Source: Antedon mediterranea
Taxonomy: Eukaryota > Echinodermata > Crinoidea > Comatulida > Antedonidae
NCBI RefSeq assembly: GCF_964355755.1
Contig: NC_092671.1
Coordinates: forward strand, 37,341,304-37,405,303
Direction of reading: 5' to 3'
Length of the DNA: 64,000 nt
The notes below the pieces were generated by a model. That model did no database searches. It worked only from the letters and a program-made list of their open reading frames with translations, and had not been told where the DNA came from. Of this stretch, positions 48,201 to 57,863 are shown one piece after another. Both the position numbers and the translations under genes were made by a program. Each line of letters begins with the position of its first letter. The stretch's first letter is position 1.

Positions 48201-51200
48201 TTAAACTGCAGTGACAACTTGGAAGTTAAAATACAATAAAAATGCATAAAATGCTTACAAGTTTGGTTAGAAAAAAATGTTTTTTGTTGTTATTTTTTTT
48301 TTTTTGGTTTATTATTTATTCACGGAGGAATAACTCTGTTTGATTTGATTTATTTTAGCAATCATTCTTGTCATCGTAAGCGTGAACAATGGGAGGCGCT
48401 GTTAGAGAACGAATGCAAAGCAATCGCTTACTCAGCACCGCCAAAAACCTCAAATAAGCCAGAAGTAAATACAGTAAGTTCATCTGATGAAAAGAAAAAA
48501 AACCAGCAACAGCCAGCTGTAAAAGTTCGTCGAACTTCTTCCAGAAGAAATATCTGTAAACCAAGTGCGACTAAGGATACAAAAATGGTTGTTGGGAAAG
48601 TTGTACTTAATAAGGAAAAGAAAGACATTAAACAGAAAAAGGATTGTAACCAAGCTAATGTTGCTGTATTGCCGATATCTGCAGGGTTTGTTTTCATTTA
48701 CTTACAAAGCACTATAATGAGAATTTTTTAGAAACACCCTAAACCTAAAATAGTACCTACAACCTAATTGTAATGTTTTTTGTGTCTGTATTTTTATGCT
48801 GATTAAACAGGCTATGAATTATGAATGTCATATTATGTTTCATGCAGTATCTTCCTGGTTTAATTTTGACAACACATTTAATGGTGTATGGAGCAAATGC
48901 CATACAATATATACTGTACATTTGTTTTTATAGGGATGAGGGATTTTTAGAAGATGAGCACAACATGGAGACAGATGAGACTAAACAAGAAGATCAACTA
49001 AGTGTGTTGCCTACAGAACAACAAAGGTAGGTTATGTACTGTGATATATCGAAATAACGGCTGTAACATAAAGTCTAGTAATAAAACACATTCATCATGG
49101 CGCATAACCACGAGTGTCCGTGTGATTGATTCTGCACGATAAAAACCGTTGTCTTCATCATAACCCACAAACATAACATTGGCGACTAGGATAGGATTAA
49201 AATTTTAACGTTGATGATACAATATGGATGTATTTAGTAACCAAATAAAGGCTTTTAATCCGGATGAAGACCAAAGAAATACGGGGTCCAGATGGACAAA
49301 ATGGACACGCCGAATAGAAACGTACTTCACGGCGAAAAACATCAATGTAGACGCCCGGAAGAAGGCGCAGCTATTGCTACTTGCAGGGAGTAAGGTATAC
49401 GATATCTATGATACTTTAGCCGAAGATAATGATACGTATGATGATTTGATTAGAAAACTAAATGGGTATTTTCACCCACTACAAGATTCAGCTTTATCAG
49501 TATACACGTTTCGTGAGTTAAAACAGGGAGTACATGAGACCGTTGATCAATTTGTAACACGGCTAAAAATCGAAGGCGAACACTGCCAGTTTAATAATCT
49601 AGATAACGAAATACGTGCTCAAATACTACAGAAAACAAGCAACAAAAAGCTAAGGAGAGAAATATTTAAACACCCAGCATGGACATTGGCAGAGGTATTA
49701 AATGAAGCGAGATCTCTAGAAACAGCAAAATTACGAGCGGAGAGCATTGAAAATCCTAAACCCAATTTCGATGATGGCGGTACTGAACAATCAGGTGAGA
49801 TAAATAAAGTAAAGAGAAGCTCTAACCCACCTAACACTAAATGTAGAAATTGCAAGGGTTGGTTCCCTCACAGTGGACAGTGTCCAGCAAGCGATAAAAA
49901 ATGCTATAATTGCAGTAAAATTGGCCATTTTGCAAGTTGTTGTCGCAATACACAGCAGCACGCATCACATTATCAGCAGAGAGGAGGACGCGGTACACGA
50001 GGACGCGGTGCACGCGGAGGACGCGGAAATAGTGCTTCACGTCGCGCGCGTGGTCACCGAGTCAACCAAACTCAAAGACAACAACACGATTATTACGAGG
50101 ACGATGAGGAACATGATATGTTTATGTGTACTAATGATGATAGATTACATAGAGATAAGTTTAGAATTGTATTAAATGTAAATGGTAGTGAGTTACAAAT
50201 GTACATAGATACACAAGCTGATGACACAATAATGAGTATCGATACTTACAATAAGTATTTTAGTAATATTCCAATCACTAATGATGATATCATACCACTC
50301 AAAACTTATAGTGGTGAGAGATTAAAGATACTTGGTAAAGTAAAGTGTAATGTTATTGATTGTGATGGTAATGCACACAACTTAACTGCTAATGTGGTTG
50401 ATTACAGTAATAGACCTACACTACTAGGACTAGATTGGCTTGCTGTTGTAAAGTTAAATTGGAAAGAGATCACGAAAGGGTTAAACTCTAAAACTGTAAA
50501 TAGTTGTAAGCAAGACAAGAATGTAGAACAACATAACACATCTGTAAATAAGGGTAAAAATGACGTTATGACGTTGAACGGTTTACTGAACAAATATGGT
50601 AAATTATTTGAAGATTCGTATGAGGGCATGAAACATGAACTTGCTCACATTAATGTTAAAGAAAATGTTACCCCTGTGTATGTTAAAGCAAGATTTGTCC
50701 CCTATGCCAACAAATGTAAAGTTGAAGATGAGCTTAAGAAATTGGAGGAAAATAGTGTTATACACAAAGTAGATAAGAGTGATTGGGCAACACCAATCGT
50801 AGTTGTTCCAAAAAGCGATGGCACAGTTAGAATTTGTGGCGATTATAGTGTAACGATCAATAAGTTTATTGATGATGAGGTATATAGCCTTCCAAGCTCA
50901 GATGATTTATATGCAGAGTTAGCAGGAAAATGTATTTTTACTAAATTAGATTTATCCCATGCATATGCTCAACTAAATCTAGATGATGAGAGTCAAAAAT
51001 ATGTTACAATTAACACCCATAAAGGTCTTTACTCATACAACAAACTACCATACGGTGTAAAACCAGCCTCAAAAATATTCCAGGGTAAAATGGATAAGAT
51101 TTTGAATGGTATTAATAATGTATTATGTAATCAGGACGATGTGCTGATTAGTACAAAGACAGTCAAGGAAAACTTGGCAATAATCGAAGAAGTTTTTCGA

Positions 51201-54200
51201 CGATTTGACCACTATAATGTTCGTTTGAAGAGAGCGAAATGTAAATTCCTAGAAGATGAAGTAATATATCTTGGACTTAGAGTTGACAAACATGGAATCG
51301 CACCGATTGACGACAAAGTTAAACCAATCAAAGATGCAGCGAGACCAGAAACTGTTACACAGCTTCGATCATTTCTTGGCATGGTCCAATTTTATTCAAA
51401 ATTCATGCCAAATCTGTCTACGCGCATACAACCGTTGAACATGCTGCTTCGTGACGATGTCGAGTGGCAATGGAAAAATGAACAAGAACAAGCTTTTAAA
51501 TGGTGCAAAGAAAGCCTAAGCAGCGAATCATGTCTGACACACTACGATACCAAGCGAAAAATAATTCTTGAATGCGATGCTAGTCAGTATGGAATCGGAT
51601 CGGTAATAATGCATCAGATGGATGATGGATCGAGGTTACCCATACACTACGCTTCAAGAACATTAACCAAAAGTGAAATAAATTACAGCATGATAGAAAA
51701 AGAGGCACTTGCAATCATCTACGGCATCAAACGATTTTACAAATATCTTATGGGTAGAAAGTTTACCATCAAGACGGACCATAAACCACTTCTGAAAATC
51801 TTTGGTCCAACTACTGAAGTCCCAGTAATGGCTGCAGGACGTATCCAAAGATGGGCTCTCCTGTTAAACCAATACGATTATGATATACAGTATATTTCGT
51901 CAAACGAGAACGCGGTTGCAGATGCTTTATCGCGACTACCAATAAAGAGCGATGAATGCGACCTAGAGCAAAGCATATTTAACGTTACCGCGATTGAAGA
52001 CGACTTTCCGATAACAGCAAAAGACATTGAGAAAGAAACACTAAGAGACAATATATTATGTAAAGTACTTAACTATGTAAAACATGGATGGCCAAACGTT
52101 GACAATTTTGATGATGATATAAAACCATATGTAAACAGACAACTTGAGCTATCGTGTGAAGGCAATTGCTTACTTTGGGGCTCCAGGGTCATAATCCCTT
52201 CAAAACTACGTTCTAAAGTGCTTGATGAAATGCATTGGGAGCATCCCGGAATATGTGCGATGAAAGCCATTGCCAGATCATACGTATGGTGGCCCAAGTT
52301 GGACTGTGATATTGAAGTAGTAGTTAAGAGATGTAATACTTGTCAGAGTATGAGAAATGTCCCACCTAGCACCCCCTTAATACCTTGGAAATGGCCCAGT
52401 AGACCATTTCAGAGAGTACATATAGATTTTGCAGAAAAGAACGGCGACAATTTTTTGATTTTGATAGACAGTCATTCTAAATGGATTGACGTTAAGTACA
52501 TGAGAAGCACTACCAGTGCTAATACGATCGATGAGTTAAGATTAATTTTTGCCGAACATGGTATTCCTGAGGAATTGGTGTCCGATTCAGGTCCACAATT
52601 AATTTCTGATGAGTTTGAAAGATTTTGCAAACTTAATGGTATCAAACACACGCTAAGTCCCATTTATCACCCAGCTAGCAATGGTGCAGCTGAAAGGGCA
52701 GTACAGGTTGTCAAAAGTGCATTAACTAAACAGGTACTAGATGGCAAAAAGTACACTATGAAACATAGATTAGCTAATTTCCTATTAAGGTATAGGACGA
52801 CTCCACACTCCACTACAGGACTTACTCCTGCTGAGTTATTAATGAAACGTAAGTTACGTACACGACTATCTTTAGTTAGTCCAAACATGGCTCAAAGGGT
52901 TGAGGAAAAACAAAAGTCACAGAAAGTGCAAAGAGATAGTCATGTTAATCAAGAAAGACAATTTCATATCGATGATAATGTTTTAATTAAGAACATGCGA
53001 CCCAAATCCAAAGAAGAAAAATGGTTGAAGGGAGTCGTAACCCAATGTTTAGGACCTAGAAAGTATAAAATCCATACTTCACACGGTGTCAAAGTGATGC
53101 ACCCTGATCATATGATTGTTGATACAGGTAGTACACAATCTACTCAAAATGTTGAGAGGAGTGATGTGAATGTATTTAAAAGTCCTAATACTAAACCACA
53201 CAGAATTAAGAAAGCAAGAAGCAGGTTGATCGAAGAAGCATAATTTTATTAGAAGTTCAAATTAAAAATGTTGGTTATTGTTCGAAGTGTTTAACAAAGA
53301 AGAAAATGTTTGATTTTAAGTTTTATTATAGTTTTTAGACATATGCACTGTACGGTACTTTAGTTACAAAACATCACAATAGTATGTACAGGTACTGTAG
53401 TCATAGAAGATGCTACTTACATAAGAATACGAGAGGCATATGATTGTTATCGTTAGAATTTAGAGTGGAGTTTTATAATGTTTTGAAGTTTTGGTTTCGG
53501 TTTTTTTTAACAATTTAGTCTTTAATCATTAATCTGACATAACTCGTAAAATAATATACACTGTCTGTCATACTTAACTTATAGAAGGAAGTGATGTGAT
53601 ATATCGAAATAACGGCTGTAACATAAAGTCTAGTAATAAAACACATTCATCATGGCGCATAACCACGAGTGTCCGTGTGATTGATTCTGCACGATAAAAA
53701 CCGTTGTCTTCATCATAACCCACAAACATAACATGTACTTTATGTACTAGAGGGCTGTAGCCACCAGTATGGTTTCAACCTGTTTCAACCTGACCACTTT
53801 TTCACAGAGATTGTTCCCTTTTCTTGGGAAAACCGGACCACTTTATTTCTTGTGGCTACAGCACTTTACTACTCCGGATAACTCTTTGTTTAAAGAAGTT
53901 TGTGTGTTTGTCACATATATGCCATATTCTTGCACTTCAACTTTAATTTTAGGATGCTCCATGAACAAACAAAAAACTCCACTAAATCCTAAATGATTAA
54001 TCAGTTTTGAAGAACTTATTGGAAACAAATATTTTTATTGAACATTAAAATTAAATTAATACAGTCCTACAATTATATGTACACGTACTGCGCACACTTT
54101 AATCAAAATTTATCTCTTTACTTTTAAAGGCCAGATTCAGAAATGGACATTGAATACACAAGTTCAGACCAAGAAATCGTTAACCTTCGACCTCCACGTA

Positions 54201-55665
54201 TCTCAATACCGCTTAAGTCTGTCTCTCCTAACCTGCTGAAAGCAGCTGATCTAAGCCTATACCTTACAGATGACAGAAAACAAGAATTGATTGAACAATT
54301 CAACAAATTGGACTCAAACAAAGACGGGTATGTTTCATGGTGTATTTCACTTCTGCATGATTCTTCTCTGGTTAAGCTCTGTCTAACTATCAAACTTTAT
54401 GTGCCCATATATAGACAAGATGATGTCATATCACTACCATATTTAAGCATATCACTACCACATTTTGGCACATCACACTTTTTTTGTCAAAGTAGTTTGA
54501 TAGTGTAGACAGAGCTTTTCTACGCTTAAAAATAACTTTCATTCAGTCAGAACTGGAAAGCAATGCTGTCGCAATCTTTCATATTATTTTACTGTCATAC
54601 TTCAGGTTCAATTAAAATTTAAGCGCTCTAGCTACAGATAATCCTCCTCTGAACAAATGTTTAATTCGGTCTAAAAAGATCAACTCTTTTAATTATTTTC
54701 AGACATATTACTTTCAATGAATTGAAAACGTCAATGTCAAAAACATTAACTAAATACCAGGAACGGTTTATCAAAGAGGTGAGTCTGTCTGCCTGTCACT
54801 TTAATACTACTGCTTGCTACCTTTAAGAATAAAATAGAGATTTATATCTAAGTAAAGAAAAATAATTGAAAATACAAAACTGATATGAAATATTTCATTG
54901 ACTTCCATAGGTTTATGATATAATAAGTTCAAGTACATTCTTTGGGCTTGAGGAGTTCATTAGTGTCACGTGTCTCTGCCAAAATATCAGTGAGCTAGGT
55001 GGTCAGTTGAGGGACGCATTTGAGGACTGTAATACAACGTTGGAACAATCCATTACACATTTCGTGGTAAGAGAACAATATGCCTATTCTTATCTTGCTT
55101 TTCAAAAATTGAATGCATGCTCCCCCTGCTTTTTTTTGACAGCAATGAAATTATAAACTACTTTTTTAATCTAATTTTTGACGGACTATTACAGTAATAT
55201 TATAAGTTAGCTCTCATTTGTTTGGAAAATCCTTGATTGATCCAGGGATTTGTTGCTAAATCTGAATCAACAAAATTTATTTTAATTTCAGATGTTGTTC
55301 GCCAATGTGGATAGACAGCAGACAGGTTCTGTTTCAACTGATTCACTCAAAGAGATACTCTCCATGGCTTTGAACAGAGATATTACAAGCATACCATTTG
55401 AAATGATGTTAAAAACAATCACTGTAAGTCAATTTGAATTTGAAATAATATCAGGATTTTTAAGATCCATTAATGGTAAAAACAAAAGACCACAAATCTG
55501 GAAAGAGGGAAAAAAGTCACCCAATTTAGAACTCTTCAGCCATATAAAACCTTTTTGTTTGAATTTTTCAATATTTTTTTTTTGTTCTTTCAGAAAAATC
55601 ACTCGGCAACAATCAACAAAGTGGAATTCCTTTCCTACATTCCATATTTTCTGACATTTAAATGA
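45272..55665 (+). CDS. EF-hand protein, 12 exons, 601 residues, family not recognised
   Basis: Exons: 45272-45496, 45843-45955, 46073-46246, 46616-46759, 47017-47112, 48359-48685, 48934-49026, 54130-54327, 54703-54778, 54911-55066, 55292-55423, 55594-55665. Every border is GT/AG and every phase joins. The ATG has an in-frame TAG four codons upstream. Residues 1-250 are polar with many basic and aromatic clusters; 251-359 is Lys/Ser-rich and likely disordered; 360-390 is acidic. One canonical EF-hand loop, DSNKDGHITFNE, lies at 452-463, split by an intron after DG. A second loop, DRQQTGSVSTDS at 541-552, has lost the final Glu, so it is probably a weak calcium site. A calcium-sensing or structural role is inferred only. 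No signal peptide or membrane segment is seen. I do not recognise an orthologue. Confidence 0.85.
45580..45777. mobile_element. 198-bp pogo/Tigger-like MITE
   Basis: CAGTCGACTCTCCCAATGCC at left matches GGTATTGGTAGAGTCGACTG at right, flanked by TA on both sides, within intron 1 of the EF-hand gene. Confidence 0.8.
46417..46555. mobile_element. AAGCTCTGTCTACAC MITE, copy 10
   Basis: Complete, 139 bp, in intron 3 of the EF-hand gene; left end has one change (AAGCTATGTCTACAC). Confidence 0.85.
46779..46925. mobile_element. AAGCTCTGTCTACAC MITE, copy 11
   Basis: Complete, 147 bp, in intron 4 of the EF-hand gene. Confidence 0.85.
47113..48358 (+). other. Intron 5 of the EF-hand gene
   Basis: Dominated by a 23-bp minisatellite; the remainder is A-rich with no gene. 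Confidence 0.8.
47322..48048. repeat. 23-bp minisatellite, about 31 units
   Basis: Unit CACTGTCAGGTGGGTACTC plus TTAA, nearly identical along the array. Rare variants are CTGCCAGG, GGTAGGTAC and a one-base insertion near 47566. Every unit holds AGGTGGGTAC or a variant, close to a splice donor on the sense strand. Confidence 0.95.
49040..49178 (+). repeat. 5' LTR
   Basis: 139 bp from TGTGATATATCG to AACATAACA, unusually short for a gypsy LTR. Confidence 0.95.
49224..53243 (+). CDS. Gypsy-type Gag-Pol polyprotein, 1339 residues
   Basis: Single uninterrupted frame, no frameshift between gag and pol. In order: a Gag region (1-205) with FRELKQGVHETVDQFVTRL; two CCHC-like knuckles near 206 and 226 (CYNCSKIGHFASCC is canonical CX2CX4HX4C), an Arg/Gly-rich stretch after them; a protease near 328; reverse transcriptase (about 490-720); RNase H near 782 (LECDASQYGIGSVI); integrase zinc finger from 1003 (HWEHPG to CNTCQ) and a DDE core (DFAEKN near 1066, SDSGPQ near 1120, E in GAAERA near 1155). 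Two catalytic motifs are unusual: the protease reads DTQA instead of the usual DTGA/DSGA, and the reverse transcriptase reads NQDD instead of YxDD. No chromodomain or env is seen. The start codon is the first ATG after the 5' LTR. Confidence 0.95.
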   Translation: MDVFSNQIKAFNPDEDQRNTGSRWTKWTRRIETYFTAKNINVDARKKAQLLLLAGSKVYDIYDTLAEDNDTYDDLIRKLNGYFHPLQDSALSVYTFRELKQGVHETVDQFVTRLKIEGEHCQFNNLDNEIRAQILQKTSNKKLRREIFKHPAWTLAEVLNEARSLETAKLRAESIENPKPNFDDGGTEQSGEINKVKRSSNPPNTKCRNCKGWFPHSGQCPASDKKCYNCSKIGHFASCCRNTQQHASHYQQRGGRGTRGRGARGGRGNSASRRARGHRVNQTQRQQHDYYEDDEEHDMFMCTNDDRLHRDKFRIVLNVNGSELQMYIDTQADDTIMSIDTYNKYFSNIPITNDDIIPLKTYSGERLKILGKVKCNVIDCDGNAHNLTANVVDYSNRPTLLGLDWLAVVKLNWKEITKGLNSKTVNSCKQDKNVEQHNTSVNKGKNDVMTLNGLLNKYGKLFEDSYEGMKHELAHINVKENVTPVYVKARFVPYANKCKVEDELKKLEENSVIHKVDKSDWATPIVVVPKSDGTVRICGDYSVTINKFIDDEVYSLPSSDDLYAELAGKCIFTKLDLSHAYAQLNLDDESQKYVTINTHKGLYSYNKLPYGVKPASKIFQGKMDKILNGINNVLCNQDDVLISTKTVKENLAIIEEVFRRFDHYNVRLKRAKCKFLEDEVIYLGLRVDKHGIAPIDDKVKPIKDAARPETVTQLRSFLGMVQFYSKFMPNLSTRIQPLNMLLRDDVEWQWKNEQEQAFKWCKESLSSESCLTHYDTKRKIILECDASQYGIGSVIMHQMDDGSRLPIHYASRTLTKSEINYSMIEKEALAIIYGIKRFYKYLMGRKFTIKTDHKPLLKIFGPTTEVPVMAAGRIQRWALLLNQYDYDIQYISSNENAVADALSRLPIKSDECDLEQSIFNVTAIEDDFPITAKDIEKETLRDNILCKVLNYVKHGWPNVDNFDDDIKPYVNRQLELSCEGNCLLWGSRVIIPSKLRSKVLDEMHWEHPGICAMKAIARSYVWWPKLDCDIEVVVKRCNTCQSMRNVPPSTPLIPWKWPSRPFQRVHIDFAEKNGDNFLILIDSHSKWIDVKYMRSTTSANTIDELRLIFAEHGIPEELVSDSGPQLISDEFERFCKLNGIKHTLSPIYHPASNGAAERAVQVVKSALTKQVLDGKKYTMKHRLANFLLRYRTTPHSTTGLTPAELLMKRKLRTRLSLVSPNMAQRVEEKQKSQKVQRDSHVNQERQFHIDDNVLIKNMRPKSKEEKWLKGVVTQCLGPRKYKIHTSHGVKVMHPDHMIVDTGSTQSTQNVERSDVNVFKSPNTKPHRIKKARSRLIEEA
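53595..53733 (+). repeat. 3' LTR
   Basis: Identical by eye to the 5' LTR; followed by the TGTAC target duplication. Confidence 0.95.
53734..54129 (+). other. Remainder of intron 7
   Basis: AT-rich; no further element recognised. Confidence 0.4.
54374..54517. mobile_element. AAGCTCTGTCTACAC MITE, copy 12
   Basis: Complete but for a small loss in the left end (CTGTCTAACTATC). In intron 8 of the EF-hand gene, 46 bp after the donor. Confidence 0.85.
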
Positions 55666-55904
55666 GTCGGATTAAAATTTATTAACCAAACTTTTTCAGA
55701 AATCTACCTCATTCAATGTATTCATTTATACTAGTTGAAAGTATATCTGCATTTCCTACAGTTTAAGTTCAATGTACAAGAAAAAGGGTTTTTATTTATT
55801 TCATAGTCCGTTGGGCTAGTTAATGCTGCAGATTTATTTGTTAATGTGCAAGCCCGAAAATTACAAACATACAGCTTAAGAATTGGCATTCATGGTTATT
55901 ATTT
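55666..55904 (+). other. 3' flank of the EF-hand gene
   Basis: ATTAAA at 55671 is very close to the stop; no better polyadenylation signal is seen. AT-rich. Confidence 0.35.
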
Positions 55905-56178
55905 CCGTATATCCTCTGGTATAATCCCACTTCTGGTCTATAATCCCACCCCCTACTTTATGTCTGATTTCACAAACAGGCACATTTCCTCGGGTATAGT
56001 CCCAGTATTGATGTTTGGTCTGGATGTTGGCCTCTCTTTCCTTCAGATGAATTTTTACAAGAAGTGTTTACAAATATCTTTTTATCCTGAACCAGGGTTT
56101 CCCTGGGTATATCCCACCCCCAAAAGTCAGGCCAATTTCTTGTTCTAGCAGTGTGGGATTATACCAGAGGATATACGG
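55905..56178. mobile_element. 274-bp MITE with 26-bp perfect inverted ends
   Basis: CCGTATATCCTCTGGTATAA begins it; its reverse complement ends it, perfect over 26 bp. Interior repeats shorter forms (GGGTATATCCCACCCC, CGGGTATAGTCCC). Confidence 0.85.
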
Positions 56179-57438
56179 TAATAAAGGGTCCGAGGTTTGG
56201 ACAGAAGCTAATATAAACAGGCACACCAAAAGTAGATATAATTTGCTGTTTTTCATTTCTTGTTCATAAAATACTTCATACAGAAAAACTTAGCCAGCAG
56301 TATTTTATCTTTTACTGTATTTATTAAAACAAGGTTTCAAAACTATTTTTGTATATTTATATATTTACTAATTAATAGTATGTTTATCTAAATTTATATA
56401 CTTTTACAAATTTCACACTGAGTAAACAAATTGCAGCTAATTTTGCATGAAATAATATAAAAATAATACAAACTTTATTATTCAAAATGTATGTAAAGTA
56501 TGTTAAAAAGTATTTATTTTTATAAATATTTATCTTTATTAAGATAAATATTCATATTTAATTTTCTATATGAAATAACCTAGCCCACTAATAGACTGTT
56601 TATTTTATGTTATATATTTTTCTTACACCATTTTTAATGGAAGCAGTTTAATGCAGTAAATCTTGCTGAAAAAAAAAATCTGGTTTAACACTGAAATACT
56701 TTTATTCTTTATCTGTTTTATGATAATTCTTCACCACTTCCAGTATTAAATATATGTAGTATTTTGGTCTTTCGCTATAAATGGAATAGATGTGAACATA
56801 AAACCAAATAACACTAAATGTACTAAATATATATTTAGTACATTGATAATGCCAAATAGACAAGCCAAACAACTTTTTTACTACTCTTAATTTCAATTTC
56901 ACCAGAGAATTTACCGCATTTTTGTTCCCTTCCCTGTTCCACCTAAGATTTAAGTGGCTATATCTATTTATAATTTAATGCTTTAATACTTCTCCCATCA
57001 ATTGCTAATTAAGAGGTCCTATTAAAGAGGTATGTAGGTACGAAATTGTATATTGCCATTATTTTGAAAATATGTTAAGTTTGTAAATATGCAATATCAC
57101 CTTGTTTGAAATATAAATAGGCGCAATATGTTTGTGGTGCAACTTTTTTAACTAAAGATTGTGTATTAATATTATTAAAATTTTGGAGCAATATATACTT
57201 CTAAATTTGCAAATAATTATTACATGTCTTGTTTTTTTCTTTTGTAGTAGACAAATTAATTAGTTATCCACTGACATTGTTTATTATACCAGAATTTAAC
57301 ATTGTTAACATTGTACTGCGAGTGTTTGGAAATGATCTTGGTGGTGAGAATGAGTCCTAATAGTTTTGACTTGTAGCATGGATCTATTATAGGTCCATCC
57401 TTGTATAAGGCATCCTAATTATCAAGTTATTCAACTAA
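56179..57438. other. Intergenic, convergent genes
   Basis: Very AT-rich; no gene or repeat family recognised over 1.26 kb. Confidence 0.4.
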
Positions 57439-57439
57439 A

Positions 57440-57740
57440 AGGCTGTGTTTCGGCAGCCATAACAAAATTATTGGTTAATTTGTTAACCAATCGGATAATT
57501 TAAAAAAAATAAAGTGTGCATGATCCGACCAACACAACCAAGTGCCCAATCACAACGCAACAATTAATCCTCCAGGTTAAAGGTTAAAGATTATCGCATT
57601 TGTCCAGTAATTATCCAATTAATCGGATCGGTTAATTTTTTCCTAGTGGAATCGGTTCAAATCCTGTTTCCACAGACAGTTTATTGGTAAATTTTTATCA
57701 GTTAATTATCAGTTAATTTTCGGCTGCGGAAACACTGCCT
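57440..57740. mobile_element. MITE with GGCTGTGTTTCGGCAGCC ends
   Basis: GGCTGTGTTTCGGCAGCC at left and GGCTGCGGAAACACTGCC at right are near-perfect inverted ends of a 300-bp element; interior has several TTGGTTAATTTG-like inverted blocks. Confidence 0.8.
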
Positions 57741-57832
57741 AATACATGAACTTAATGGTCCATGATCTTAAAAATAAGTCTAAGTCTGTCCCCCATTTTT
57801 ACCACAATTTTCACATTGTATTATACTATTAT

Positions 57833-57838
57833 TTTATT
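57833..57838 (-). terminator. Polyadenylation signal of phosphatase A
   Basis: AATAAA on the minus strand, about 26 bases after the stop codon. Confidence 0.5.
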
Positions 57839-57863
57839 ATCAATAATAAATGCCTACTACATT

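Larger units (their letters stand above)
49040..53733 (+). mobile_element. Intact Ty3/gypsy-type LTR retrotransposon
   Basis: Two 139-bp LTRs start TG and end CA, are identical by eye, and are flanked by the 5-bp duplication TGTAC. A purine run (AGAAGGAAGTGA) sits just before the 3' LTR, as a polypurine tract should. TTGGCGACTAGGATAGGATT follows the 5' LTR at the primer-binding position; I cannot assign the tRNA. A single long Gag-Pol ORF lies between. The identity of the LTRs indicates a very recent insertion. Confidence 0.95.
49027..54129 (+). other. Intron 7 of the EF-hand gene carrying the gypsy element
   Basis: Without the 4.7-kb element the intron would be about 400 bp. The insertion is in gene sense, 13 bp after the splice donor. 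Confidence 0.9.

Noticed and set aside
49837-52888. Minus-strand and alternative-frame ORFs inside the gypsy element
   Set aside because: Shadows of the 1339-residue Gag-Pol frame.
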